Source: Agrobacterium tumefaciens (lineage in GTDB: Bacteria; Pseudomonadota; Alphaproteobacteria; Rhizobiales; Rhizobiaceae). From it: 64,000 bases of DNA. A program made the position numbers and the translations under genes. Position 1 is the stretch's first letter. The number at the start of each line of letters is the position of its first letter. Under the pieces are notes generated by a model. It made no database searches and had not been told where the DNA came from. It saw only the letters and a program-made list of their open reading frames with translations. Below are positions 1 through 8,114 of this stretch, in pieces. Location of the stretch: assembly GCF_005221385.1 (NCBI RefSeq), contig NZ_CP039903.1, forward strand, positions 1,674,001 to 1,738,000, in the 5' to 3' direction.

Positions 1-44
1 CAAGGGCGAGGATGACGGTGCGAAAGTAGCAAGCTCGAAACCAA

Positions 45-88
45 CAAAAAAGGCCCGGAAAGCTTGCGCTCTCCGGGCCTTCGTTTTT
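45..88. terminator. Bidirectional intrinsic terminator
   Basis: A 10-bp perfect stem (50-59 with 72-81) encloses a 12-base loop with a small inner stem. Five T follow on the + strand (84-88) and six A precede it (45-50), which read as a U-run on the minus strand. It lies just past the stop of the leftward OmpA-type gene, so it most likely ends that transcript and any rightward transcript entering from outside the window. Confidence 0.75.
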
Positions 89-101
89 CTGCAGGACCCG
101 A

Positions 102-2366
102 TCAGTTCTGGGCGACCGGCTTCACCAGCGGCGTCACGCGGCGGATGGTGACGCGGCGGTTCTGCTGTTCCGGACCGAGTGTCTGGACCTTCAGGTAACG
201 CTCGCCATAACCCTGCGTCGCGAGGTTTTCCGGCGGAATGCCGTAGACATCGGTCAGCACATTGGCAACGGAAGCGGCGCGCTCGTCGGAAAGAACGAGG
301 TTGCTTTCATCGGAGCCGACGGCATCGGTATGGCCTTCGATCAGGAAGGTTTCCGCCGGGTTCTTTTCCAGCGCCTTGTTGATCGCATCGGCCACCTTGC
401 GCAGTGAGCGAGCCTGCGCCATCGGAATGTCGGCGCTGCCGGTGGCAAAGGTGATCGTATCGAGGTCGATACGGCGCACCTTGTCGCGGATACGGGCCGA
501 ATAGCGTACTTCATCCAGCGAATAGACACGCTCCACGGGTTCGACCGGCGGCTGCTCGAGGAAGCGGTAATAATCGCGGTCCGGATCGCTCGACGTGTCG
601 ATGATGTAGTCACGAACGGGAATACGCAGGCGCATCGGCGGCAGGTCGAGGCCCGGATCACGATAGACATAATCGCGGTCTGGATCGTCCATCAGCTCGG
701 GCGCATAGAACAGCACATATTCCCGGCCGCGATCATCGATGCGCGAGCGCTGGATCACGTCGCCATAACGATTGCGGATCGTCACCACCTGCGTACCATC
801 ACGACGCTCGACGGTTTCGCGCACACGACCGCCCTGCAGACGCTCGTAATAGGGCTCGCCGCCATCACGGATGAAGCGCTGGTTGTCATCGCCACGCACG
901 ACGACACGATCGCCGAATTGCAGGATGATCGGCGCATCGCGATCCCGGTCACGCGGGCGGCCCTCACGTGGCTGCCACTCGCGCACGCCTTCCGGCCGCT
1001 CATATTGCGGACGGCGGTCGATGCGCTCACCCTGCTGGGAGGTGATCGCCTCCATTTTCACGGGCGGCGGCGGGGTCTTGCCTTCAGCGGCACCGGCGCG
1101 CTGCGCCTCGGCGTCCGAGGTAGGCACCTTCACCTCACCGGCCTGTTCACGCTCGCGGCGGCGTTGCTCTCGGGCCTGATTGTTGCCGGAGCGCTCCACT
1201 TCCTTATCACTGTCGAGAACGGCCGCACCCTTGTCGACCGGCAGGATGACGGTGTCGGCGGTCTTGGACGGGTCCTTGGCAACCGCCTTGGCCTTGTCCA
1301 ATTCTTCCTTCGTCATGGGCGGTGCTTCCGTCTGCGGAACAGCAACCTGGTTGGGAACGGGCTCACCGGCAGGCGCCTGTCCGGTCGTGGCGCCGCTTGG
1401 CGGCGGGGGCGTCGGGGTGCCCGGCACCGGCGCTGCAGGCTCGGCTTTGCCCTGACCTTCGGCCGGTTTTTCGGAAGGCTGCTGGCCGGGTGCGGGGTTG
1501 GGCTGCGCCTCCGGCGCCGGCGGACGTGCAGGTGTCGGCGCTTCCGTCGGAACAGGCGCTTCCTTCGCGGCGGGTTCTGGAGCGTCAGGTTTTTTCTCCG
1601 GAACAGCCTTTTCGGCCGGTTCGGATTTCTGTTCCGGAGCCTTTTCTTCTACCTGCGGCTTTTTCTCACGCGGTTTGGCTGGCTGCTCGGCATTATCAGG
1701 ACGTGCGGCAGGCTGCTCAGCGGCAGGCTCTTTCGCGCGCTCCTTGCGCGGACGCGCCTCACCCTCACCCGCAGGCTGTTCCGCGCGCTCAGGTTTACGT
1801 GGGCGCTCCTTCGGCTGCTGTTCGGCCGGCGCTGCCTCGGGTGCAGCTTCAGGAGCGGCCTCCGGGCGCTGGCGTGCGGGGCGCTGCTCGCCTTCCCCTT
1901 GAGGCTCCTGTGCCCGCTCCGGTTTGCGTGGGCGTTCCTGCGGCTGTTCGGCAGGCGCCGGCTCAGGGCGGGCTTCGCGCTGCTGCGGCTCACGCTGAGG
2001 TTCCGGCTGTGCTTCACGCTTGGGTTCGGGCTTGGGTTCCGGCTGCGCTTCACGTTGCGGCTCGGGGCGCGGTTCGGCGGGTGCGGCTTCGGGCTTCGGC
2101 TCAGGGGCCTGCTTCGGCGGCTCGGCCTGCGGCTGCGCTTCTTCGGCCTGCTGGCGCTGTTTGCGCAGAATCTCTTCCGGGTTCTGCTCTTCGGCGACCT
2201 GGCCTTCCGGTTGCGCCTGCGCCAGAATAAGCGGGCTCTGCAACTTGGGCATCTGCGTCTGCGTCCGCGCGGCTCCGGCAAAACCGGCAGCAGCGGGCTC
2301 CACCGCAATCGCCAGCGACATGAGGGGGAAAACCACCCCCGTCAGCAATCTGTTCTTCTTCAGCAT
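102..2366 (-). CDS. OmpA-family envelope protein with long Pro/Glu/Gln-rich region
   Basis: This 754-residue protein probably links the outer envelope to peptidoglycan. Its first 30 or so residues form a signal-like segment. Residues about 50-350 are a low-complexity stretch dominated by P, E, Q, A, K and R, with repeated PEP/REAQPEP-like units, and the Asp/Arg-rich region continues to about 475. The last 120 residues are a canonical OmpA peptidoglycan-binding domain, with the HTDAVG motif and the NLVLSDERA helix that carries the conserved Asp and Arg contacts. The frame stays open upstream, but the ATG at 2366 is preferred because GAGGAAG sits about 6 bases before it and a hydrophobic segment follows. 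An ATG at 2387 is the alternative. The gene is monocistronic, with a terminator just past its stop. The domain call is firm; the function of the disordered region is unknown. Confidence 0.88.
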   Translation of the reverse strand: MLKKNRLLTGVVFPLMSLAIAVEPAAAGFAGAARTQTQMPKLQSPLILAQAQPEGQVAEEQNPEEILRKQRQQAEEAQPQAEPPKQAPEPKPEAAPAEPRPEPQREAQPEPKPEPKREAQPEPQREPQQREARPEPAPAEQPQERPRKPERAQEPQGEGEQRPARQRPEAAPEAAPEAAPAEQQPKERPRKPERAEQPAGEGEARPRKERAKEPAAEQPAARPDNAEQPAKPREKKPQVEEKAPEQKSEPAEKAVPEKKPDAPEPAAKEAPVPTEAPTPARPPAPEAQPNPAPGQQPSEKPAEGQGKAEPAAPVPGTPTPPPPSGATTGQAPAGEPVPNQVAVPQTEAPPMTKEELDKAKAVAKDPSKTADTVILPVDKGAAVLDSDKEVERSGNNQAREQRRREREQAGEVKVPTSDAEAQRAGAAEGKTPPPPVKMEAITSQQGERIDRRPQYERPEGVREWQPREGRPRDRDRDAPIILQFGDRVVVRGDDNQRFIRDGGEPYYERLQGGRVRETVERRDGTQVVTIRNRYGDVIQRSRIDDRGREYVLFYAPELMDDPDRDYVYRDPGLDLPPMRLRIPVRDYIIDTSSDPDRDYYRFLEQPPVEPVERVYSLDEVRYSARIRDKVRRIDLDTITFATGSADIPMAQARSLRKVADAINKALEKNPAETFLIEGHTDAVGSDESNLVLSDERAASVANVLTDVYGIPPENLATQGYGERYLKVQTLGPEQQNRRVTIRRVTPLVKPVAQN

Positions 2367-2547
2367 CGGTGCTTCCTCATCTGCCATTATTGGTCGCTTG
2401 TGTCGCGACATCTTGAACCGGCTGCGCATGCAGGCGCTGGTCAACGCCTTGCACACGCTTCGGTTCCCATGATGGACAAAGCCTTGTGTACCGGAAATGA
2501 ACAGATCAAGGCGTTTTCGTGAAAGCTCTGCGGCGCAATCGAGGTGA

Positions 2548-2576
2548 CTAATATTGCAGTTGCATTTTTTGACCAA
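2548..2576 (-). promoter_or_regulatory. Putative sigma70-type promoter of the OmpA-family gene
   Basis: Read on the minus strand, TTGGTC (2571-2576) is followed by a 17-base spacer and TATTAG (2548-2553). It lies in the 340-base divergent gap (2367-2706) between the OmpA-type gene and the amino-acid binding-protein gene and would give a leader of about 175 bases. I saw no convincing promoter for the rightward operon in the same gap. The match is by eye only. Confidence 0.35.
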
Positions 2577-2706
2577 CCGGATGAATAATTGCCCCGGCGC
2601 TGAAGGCCACGGAAAACAAAAAACATTCCGTCGCGCCTTGCGCTTATGGCGTCCGCACTGAAAACAACAACAGACTGCGGATGAACGACCAAAAGAGAGG
2701 ATCGAA

Positions 2707-3480
2707 ATGCCTATTTCCACCCGTCTGCTCGCAGCCGCATCGATTGCCGCCATCTCGCTGTTTTCAGGCGCAGCCCTTGCGCAGGACAAGATCGTCATCG
2801 GCACCGAAGGCGCCTATCCGCCCTTCAACAATCTTGAAGCCGACGGCACGCTGACCGGCTTCGACATCGACATCGCCAAGGCGATGTGCGAACAAATGAA
2901 GGCTGAGTGCACCTTCGTCACCAATGACTGGGACGGCATCATTCCCGCCCTTCAGGCCAAGAAGTTCGACGCCATCATCGCGTCCATGTCGATCACGCCC
3001 GAGCGTCTCGAGAAGGTCGACTTCTCCAAGAAATATTACAACACCCCGCCGGCCATCGCCGTGCCGAAGGATTCGCCGATCAAGTCCCTCGACGACCTGA
3101 AGGGCAAGTCGCTCGGCGCACAGGGTTCCACCACCCACTCCAACTACGCCGAAAAGCACTTTCCGGATGCCGACGTGAAGATGTATCCGACCGCCGATGA
3201 ATATAAGCTCGATATCGCCAATGGCCGTATCGACGCCGTCATCGACGATATCGTCGTGCTTTCGGAATGGCTGAAGACGGATGCCGGCGCCTGCTGCAAG
3301 ATCCTGACGCCGCTCAAGGTCGATGTCGAGATCAACGGCAATGGCGCAGGCGTTGCGGTGCGCAAGGGTGACACGGCGCTCGCCGATAAATTCACGGCTG
3401 CCATCGCCGGTATCCGCGCCAGCGGCAAGTACCAGGAGATCAATAAAAAATACTTCGATTTCGACGTTTACGGCGAGTAA
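2707..3480 (+). CDS. Polar amino-acid ABC transporter, periplasmic binding protein
   Basis: This 257-residue protein belongs to solute-binding family 3 (lysine/arginine/ornithine, histidine and opine binding proteins). A cleavable signal peptide ends near residue 25 (ALA before QDKIVIG). The mature start has the family pattern IVIGTEGAYPPFNN, followed by a GFDIDIAKAMCEQM segment in lobe 1 and a KKYFDFDVYG end. A good ribosome site (GAGAGG) precedes the ATG. It captures the ligand in the periplasm and delivers it to the two permeases downstream, with a strong hairpin between. Which amino acid it binds cannot be told from sequence alone; basic amino acids or opine-like compounds are typical of the family. 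Confidence 0.9.
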   Translation: MPISTRLLAAASIAAISLFSGAALAQDKIVIGTEGAYPPFNNLEADGTLTGFDIDIAKAMCEQMKAECTFVTNDWDGIIPALQAKKFDAIIASMSITPERLEKVDFSKKYYNTPPAIAVPKDSPIKSLDDLKGKSLGAQGSTTHSNYAEKHFPDADVKMYPTADEYKLDIANGRIDAVIDDIVVLSEWLKTDAGACCKILTPLKVDVEINGNGAGVAVRKGDTALADKFTAAIAGIRASGKYQEINKKYFDFDVYGE

Positions 3481-3505
3481 GCCTGCTCGATCTGTTGAAA
3501 TCTGG

Positions 3506-3535
3506 TGGCGGAAGGCTTGCCCTTCCGCCATTTTT
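3506..3535 (+). terminator. Intrinsic terminator/attenuator between binding protein and permeases
   Basis: A perfect 10-bp stem (3506-3515 with 3521-3530) with a 5-base loop is followed by five T. It sits 25 bases after the binding-protein stop and about 60 bases before the first permease. Partial termination here would make the binding protein more abundant than the permeases, a common arrangement for ABC importers. Confidence 0.75.
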
Positions 3536-3592
3536 GTTTGAAAACGTCACCATAACAATCACGGCGGCTTAAGACCGCGGGGGAAAACTGGC

Positions 3593-4396
3593 ATGAGCGG
3601 AGCATTTTCCGCCATAGGTGCGTTCTGGACCTATGTCTCGACACTTCTCGACCCCTTCTGCGGTCCGGTCGGTCTCTTCTCGCTTTTCGGAAACGGCACC
3701 CTTGTTGCGTGTGGTGATGCAGGCTGGGGCGATGAAATCGCCTTCGGCGTCAAGGTCACCATCTCGCTGGCGCTTGCGACATTGCCCGTCGGCCTGCTGA
3801 TCGGCTTCCTCATTGCGCTTGCGGCGCAATCGGAGGAGAAGTCGCTACGGCTGGCGACCGGCATCTACACAACCATCTTCCGTGGCCTGCCGGAACTGCT
3901 GACGCTCTTCATCGTCTATTACGGCATTCAGATGCTGCTGCAATCAGCAGCGGGTTATGTCGGCATCACCGGCCCCGTCGAGATCAACGCCTTCGTGGCC
4001 GGCATGGTCGCGCTATCAGTCGTGTTCTCATCCTATGCCTCCGAAGTGCTGCTCTCCGCCTTCAAGGCCATTCCCAGGGGCCAATATGAGGCGGGCCATG
4101 CGCTTGGCCTGTCACGCGGCCGCACCATGGTGCTCATCATCATTCCGCAACTGGTCAGGATCGCCCTGCCCGGCATGACCAACCTCTGGGTCATCCTGCT
4201 CAAAGACACGTCCTACGTCTCGATCATCGGACTTGCCGATATCATCCGTCAGACCGGCATCGCCGCACGTGTCAGCAAGGAAGCATTCTTCTTCTACGGC
4301 ATCGCCTGCCTGCTCTACCTCATTCTCGCACTTCTCTCCTCCATCGGGATCGGCTTCATCGATCGCTGGTCACGCAAGTCGGAGGCACGCCGATGA
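3593..4396 (+). CDS. Polar amino-acid ABC transporter permease (HisQ/ArtQ type)
   Basis: This 267-residue inner-membrane protein is of the His/Glu/Gln/Arg/opine permease family. The first 60 residues hold a hydrophobic stretch and a loop with two Cys. Further hydrophobic segments follow, including RGLPELLTLFIVYYG, the usual signature of the second helix. The cytoplasmic coupling loop is the segment around EAGHALGLSRGRTM, which would contact an ATPase. Its last 4 bases overlap the next permease gene, so the two are translationally coupled. No ATP-binding gene is present nearby, so the energising subunit must be encoded elsewhere. Confidence 0.9.
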   Translation: MSGAFSAIGAFWTYVSTLLDPFCGPVGLFSLFGNGTLVACGDAGWGDEIAFGVKVTISLALATLPVGLLIGFLIALAAQSEEKSLRLATGIYTTIFRGLPELLTLFIVYYGIQMLLQSAAGYVGITGPVEINAFVAGMVALSVVFSSYASEVLLSAFKAIPRGQYEAGHALGLSRGRTMVLIIIPQLVRIALPGMTNLWVILLKDTSYVSIIGLADIIRQTGIAARVSKEAFFFYGIACLLYLILALLSSIGIGFIDRWSRKSEARR

Positions 4397-5223
4397 GCCA
4401 TATCCAGGAACTCATTCCGCCGCGCCCGGCGCCAGCCATAGCCGACAAGCCGCTCAACATATCGCGCATCGTCGGCATCGGCGTCATCACGCTCTGGCTG
4501 CTGCTCGCCGCCGGCTTGATCTTCGCGATGATCGAAGGGTGGGACTGGGCGAAATTCGAACGTTACGGGCCGCGTTACATTGACGGCCTCATCACCACCA
4601 TCACGCTGGTCGGCAGTTCGATCATTCTCGGCGCAATCCTCTCGGTGCCGATCGCCTTTGCGCGTATGTCGAAAAACCGCGTCCTCGGCTCGCTGGCCTA
4701 TGCCTATGTCTACGTCTTCCGCAGCACGCCGCTTCTGGCCCAGCTTTTCCTGATCTATTACGGCCTCGGCAGCTTCCGCCCGCAATTGGAGACGGTCGGG
4801 CTGTGGTGGTTCTTCCGGGAAGCCTGGTATTGCGGCCTCCTGTCGCTGACCCTCAATACCGCCGCCTATCAGGCCGAAATCCTGCGCGGCGCAATCCGCA
4901 GCGTGCCGCTCGGCCAGCATGAGGGCGCCGCCTCGCTCGGCATTTCGAAATTCATCACCTTCCGCAAGATCATCCTGCCGCAGGCACTCATCGTCGCGCT
5001 GCGTCCTTACGGAAACGAGATCATCCTGATGATTAAAGGCTCGGCAGTCGTCTCCATCGTCACGGTTTTCGACCTGATGGGACAGACCCGCTACGCCTTT
5101 TCCCGCACCTTCGATTATCAGGCTTATCTTTGGGCGGCGATCTTCTACCTGACAATCGTCGAGACGCTGAGACATGTCTGGGCCTGGCTGGAAGCCCGCC
5201 TGACGCGCCACCTCAAGCGTTAG
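4393..5223 (+). CDS. Polar amino-acid ABC transporter permease (HisM/ArtM type)
   Basis: This 276-residue partner of the preceding permease starts at the overlapping ATG (4393). It has an N-terminal cytoplasmic tail of about 30 residues rich in Pro and Arg, then a first helix, a segment FRSTPLLAQLFLIYYG typical of the family, and a coupling loop with HEGAASLGISKF. The two permeases presumably form a heterodimeric channel fed by the binding protein at 2707-3480. A hairpin follows the stop codon, and then an unrelated gene. A long binding-protein-to-permease spacer and a missing ATPase gene are the only oddities. Confidence 0.9.
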   Translation: MSHIQELIPPRPAPAIADKPLNISRIVGIGVITLWLLLAAGLIFAMIEGWDWAKFERYGPRYIDGLITTITLVGSSIILGAILSVPIAFARMSKNRVLGSLAYAYVYVFRSTPLLAQLFLIYYGLGSFRPQLETVGLWWFFREAWYCGLLSLTLNTAAYQAEILRGAIRSVPLGQHEGAASLGISKFITFRKIILPQALIVALRPYGNEIILMIKGSAVVSIVTVFDLMGQTRYAFSRTFDYQAYLWAAIFYLTIVETLRHVWAWLEARLTRHLKR

Positions 5224-5231
5224 GCCGAAGC

Positions 5232-5267
5232 TTGGCAGCACTCATCAAATGAGGCTGCCAACATTTT
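5232..5267 (+). terminator. Probable terminator of the amino-acid transporter operon
   Basis: A 13-bp stem with one bulged base (5232-5239 and 5241-5245 pairing with 5249-5261) closes on a 3-base loop. It is followed by a weak T-run (cattttg). It starts 9 bases after the second permease stop. Confidence 0.6.
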
Positions 5268-5391
5268 GAAAAATATAACTATTTTGTGACAACTTATGGC
5301 TTTGGCAAGGTTGGATTAACCCTGTCGTGTTCCCATGTCAGATACAGCGGCAACGCTGTGATCGGCAATCATGGAAACGGGAACCGCCGTC

Positions 5392-5658
5392 ATGAACAAG
5401 GACATGGAAATGATGCTGAGAGGCTACGGCCTCACCACCGCCCAGATATTCTACCGCATGCCGGACCATCCGCTGGTTCTGCAGACCTATGTCTGGCAGG
5501 ACTACGATCTCGCCCCGGATTTCCCCGAAATGCACGGTTTCCTCAAATTCTGGCAGGAAAAGCTCGACGGACCGTTACACTCCGTCCGCTACGTGCACCG
5601 GCAGGTAATCTCGGCGCAGGAATGGCGTGCGCTTAAAGGGGAGTTCATCCTCCACTGA
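5392..5658 (+). CDS. usg: Usg family protein
   Basis: This 88-residue protein matches the Usg family, first named from the gene upstream of trpF in Caulobacter and found across alphaproteobacteria. The recognisable core is LRGYGLTTAQIFYRMPDH, then QTYVWQDYDLAPDFP and a closing SVRYVHRQVISAQEWR segment. The molecular role is not established. The start at 5392 is chosen because family members usually begin 8-10 residues before LRGYG; an in-frame ATG at 5371 would add 7 residues. No trp gene is nearby, so any link with tryptophan synthesis is not supported by this context. Confidence 0.8.
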   Translation: MNKDMEMMLRGYGLTTAQIFYRMPDHPLVLQTYVWQDYDLAPDFPEMHGFLKFWQEKLDGPLHSVRYVHRQVISAQEWRALKGEFILH

Positions 5659-5741
5659 AAACTGTTCCCACATAAACGTTGCGCCAACCACCGTTGCGGC
5701 TTACAGCAAACGTCAACCGAAGACGTTATGGATACCGCACG

Positions 5742-6566
5742 ATGACGAAAAACCAGAAAATCGACGAAGAGGCGCTTGCCGAGGCCTATAACCGCGCACT
5801 GACGCTTGAAAAAGCCGGCGATGTGGACGCGGCGGTAAAAGCCTATCAGGACGTTCTGGCGATCGACCCGGAAGATCACGGCGGTGCCGCCGTGCGTATC
5901 GCCGCCATGGGCCGGGGCGAAACGCCGCCGAAAGCGCCCGACGCCTACGTCGAAACCCTGTTCGATCAGCACGCCGAGGCCTTCGAGGATATTCTGGTCG
6001 AACAGCTGGGATACGCCGTGCCGATGATGGTGCGCCAGCGGCTGCAGACGCTGAACCTCGGCCCATTCAAGCGGCTGCTCGATCTCGGCTGCGGCACCGG
6101 CCTCACCGGCGAAGCGCTGCGTGACATGGCTGATGACATTACCGGCATCGACATTTCCGAAAACATGGTCGAAATCGCCCATGAGAAGGACCTCTACGAG
6201 ACGCTTTACGTCGCCGAAGCCGAGGATTTCCTTGAGGATAATGACGATGAACCCTTCGATATCATCACCGCAACCGACGTGCTGCCCTATCTCGGCGCGC
6301 TGGAACCGCTGTTTTTCGGCGCCGCCGAAAACCTCAATGCCGGCGGCCTGCTGATCTTCTCCTCGGAAACCCTGGACGAAGAGACCCTGGCCGGACGTCC
6401 CTATATGGTTGGCCCGCACCACCGTTTCGCCCATGCGGAAAACTATGTCCGCGAAAGGCTTGTGGCGACCGGTTTCGATATCCTCGAAGTCACCGATATC
6501 AACGTCCGCATGCAGGACGGCAACCCGACACCGGGCCATCTGGTGATTGCCAAGCTCAAGGGCTGA
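5742..6566 (+). CDS. TPR-containing class I SAM-dependent methyltransferase
   Basis: The protein has 274 residues. The N-terminal 50 residues read as one TPR-like helical hairpin (LAEAYNRALTLEKAGDVDAA, then DVLAIDPED). The Rossmann methyltransferase domain follows, with motif I LLDLGCGTGLTGEAL, motif II acid in GIDISENM, and DIITATDVLPYLGAL as motif IV. The C-terminus has strands 6-7 (FDILEVTDINVRMQ and GHLVIAKLKG). This fold transfers methyl groups from S-adenosylmethionine, but the substrate is unknown; NNMT-like and Rhizobiales TPR-methyltransferases look similar. The ATG at 5742 is taken over an upstream in-frame codon at 5679, because the extra residues are Arg-rich and atypical. Confidence 0.82.
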   Translation: MTKNQKIDEEALAEAYNRALTLEKAGDVDAAVKAYQDVLAIDPEDHGGAAVRIAAMGRGETPPKAPDAYVETLFDQHAEAFEDILVEQLGYAVPMMVRQRLQTLNLGPFKRLLDLGCGTGLTGEALRDMADDITGIDISENMVEIAHEKDLYETLYVAEAEDFLEDNDDEPFDIITATDVLPYLGALEPLFFGAAENLNAGGLLIFSSETLDEETLAGRPYMVGPHHRFAHAENYVRERLVATGFDILEVTDINVRMQDGNPTPGHLVIAKLKG

Positions 6567-6602
6567 GGCGACTTCGACGGCTTGTGCTCGCCATTGCGGC
6601 CC

Positions 6603-6728
6603 GTTTCTTCTCCCCGCCGGGGAGAAGGTGGCCCGAAGGGTTGGATGAGGGGGTAACGTTGCCGGATTTCGGAGAGCTTGCCCCCTCATCCCGCTGCCGC
6701 GACCTTCTCCCCGGCGGGGAGAAGAAAC
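6603..6728. repeat. Dispersed inverted repeat, family C
   Basis: Two perfect 27-base arms (6603-6629 and 6702-6728) are inverted around a 72-base centre that itself carries a second, looser inversion (gatgaggggg against ccccctcatc). Each arm has an inner palindrome, CTCCCCGCCGGGGAG. It lies in the 335-base gap 6567-6901 between the methyltransferase and the convergent Lrp-type gene, where it would form a long hairpin in RNA. This resembles repetitive extragenic palindromes common in Rhizobiaceae. Confidence 0.8.
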
Positions 6729-6841
6729 AAGTGGCGTCCGCTCGCTCCAATGCGATGAACTCTGCTTTGCTGAATCAATATCTCATCAAGATCACCCAGA
6801 CCGTTGAAGAGATTCGACTTTCCGTCGCAACAACCGGCAAA

Positions 6842-6873
6842 TAAAAAAGCCCTCCCCGGCAACCGGAAAGGGC
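6842..6873 (-). terminator. Terminator of the Lrp-type regulator gene
   Basis: On the minus strand an 11-bp stem (6863-6873 with 6849-6859, two mismatches or wobble pairs) with a 3-base loop is followed by six T (6843-6848). It begins 28 bases beyond the stop codon of the leftward regulator gene. Confidence 0.7.
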
Positions 6874-6901
6874 ATTGCTCAAAAACCGGATGAGCGGCGC
6901 G

Positions 6902-7390
6902 TCACTCCTCGCCGGATTTCGGATTATCCAGCAGCATGTAATCGAGCGGCAGTTCCGTCGTATATTTGATCTGCTCCATCGCAAAAGCAGACGACACGTC
7001 GCGAATTTCGATCTTCGCGATCATCCGCTTGTAGAAGGCGTCATAGGCAGCAATGTCAGGCACAACGACGCGCAGGAGATAATCGACATCGCCGCTCATG
7101 CGGTAAAATTCGACGACCTCCGGAAATTCGGAAACCACCTCCGAGAAACGCTTCAGCCATTCGATGGAATGGGAGGCGGTGCGGATGGAGACGAAAACCG
7201 TGACCTTGGTGTTGACCTTGACCGGATCAAGCAGCGCCACGCGCCGGCGGATAACGCCGTCCTCCTCCATCTTCTGGATACGCCGCCAACAGGGCGTCGT
7301 GGAAAGTCCGACCTTTTTCGCCAGATCAGCGACGGCCAGCGTGGAATCCTCTTGCAGAATGCGCAAAATCTTACGGTCAAGGCGATCCAA
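6902..7390 (-). CDS. Lrp/AsnC-family transcriptional regulator
   Basis: This 162-residue protein is a leucine-responsive-type regulator. Residues about 3-60 form the winged helix-turn-helix (DRKILRILQEDSTLAVADLA, then VGLSTTPCWRRIQKMEEDGV). The rest is the RAM/ACT-like ligand-binding domain, with PEVVEFYRMSGDVDYLLRV as its central strand pair. The start is a TTG at 7390: AGGAGG stands about 9 bases upstream and no ATG lies between. It is monocistronic with its own terminator. Members of this family control amino-acid metabolism and transport in response to an amino acid. The target genes are not evident here. Confidence 0.92.
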   Translation of the reverse strand: MDRLDRKILRILQEDSTLAVADLAKKVGLSTTPCWRRIQKMEEDGVIRRRVALLDPVKVNTKVTVFVSIRTASHSIEWLKRFSEVVSEFPEVVEFYRMSGDVDYLLRVVVPDIAAYDAFYKRMIAKIEIRDVSSAFAMEQIKYTTELPLDYMLLDNPKSGEE

Positions 7391-7460
7391 TGCGTCTATC
7401 CTCCTGAATTAATTTCCTTTCAATACACTAATTTTCGCAGAAAAACAGAAAATTGTTTCA

Positions 7461-8114
7461 CTAAAGCCGCATTTCCACATGTTGCCGCAGAACCGGAAGC
7501 AGCTCTTGCGTGAACCACGGGTTCTTTTTCAGCCAGCCGGTATTGCGCCAGCTGGGGTGCGGCAGAGGTAAAGTGCCGGGGCCGGAATTGGCATGCAGGT
7601 AGCCGCGCCAGTCCCTGACGGTCTCGGTCATGGTTTTGCGCCGCCTCTCACCCAGGTGAAAAGCCTGCGCATATTGGCCGACGGCAAGGATCAGCTCCAC
7701 CTGCGGCATCGCCGCCATCACCCGCTCACGCCATGCAGGCGCACATTCACGCCGTGGCGGCAGGTCGCTGCCCTTGTCATCGTAGCCCGGAAAACAGAAG
7801 CCCATGGGCACGATGGTGAATCGGTCGGGATCATAAAAGGTCTCGCGGTCGACATTCAGCCATTGCCGAAGCCTGTCACCGGAAGCGTCGTTAAAGGGCA
7901 GTCCCGTCTCATGCACACGCAGCCCCGGCGCCTGCCCCGCAATCAGGATACGGGCCTTCTTCGACATGACAACCACCGGCCGCGGTTCATGCGGCAGGCG
8001 ATCGGCCATGCCCCTGACAGGCGCGTCACGACAGATGCGGCAGCGGCCAATCTCACCGCGCAACTCATCCAGCCCATCATCAAACCCCGGCATGGATTGA
8101 TCCATCTCAGCCAT
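7461..8114 (-). CDS. Uracil-DNA glycosylase superfamily protein with putative Fe-S cysteines
   Basis: This 217-residue protein belongs to the uracil-DNA glycosylase fold. Motif A is the segment GQAPGLRVHETGLPFNDASG (residues 60-79), and the DNA-intercalation motif is HPSWRNTGW near residue 187. Four cysteines are spaced as in the iron-sulphur families 4 and 5: Cys25 and Cys28 (CRIC), then Cys107 and Cys124 with 16 residues between them. It likely removes deaminated bases from DNA or acts on a related substrate. Motif A differs from the common GEAPG form, so specificity is uncertain. The gene follows the nuclease gene with an 8-base overlap, so the two are probably co-transcribed. Confidence 0.85.
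   Translation of the reverse strand: MAEMDQSMPGFDDGLDELRGEIGRCRICRDAPVRGMADRLPHEPRPVVVMSKKARILIAGQAPGLRVHETGLPFNDASGDRLRQWLNVDRETFYDPDRFTIVPMGFCFPGYDDKGSDLPPRRECAPAWRERVMAAMPQVELILAVGQYAQAFHLGERRRKTMTETVRDWRGYLHANSGPGTLPLPHPSWRNTGWLKKNPWFTQELLPVLRQHVEMRL

Noticed and set aside
918..2522. Long plus-strand open frame of 534 codons
   Set aside because: It is antisense to the OmpA-type gene; its Leu/Arg/Phe-rich product is what the Pro/Glu/Gln-rich codons give when read backwards.
6584..6844. Short plus-strand frame of 86 codons
   Set aside because: Most of it is the family C inverted repeat, and no ribosome site is present.
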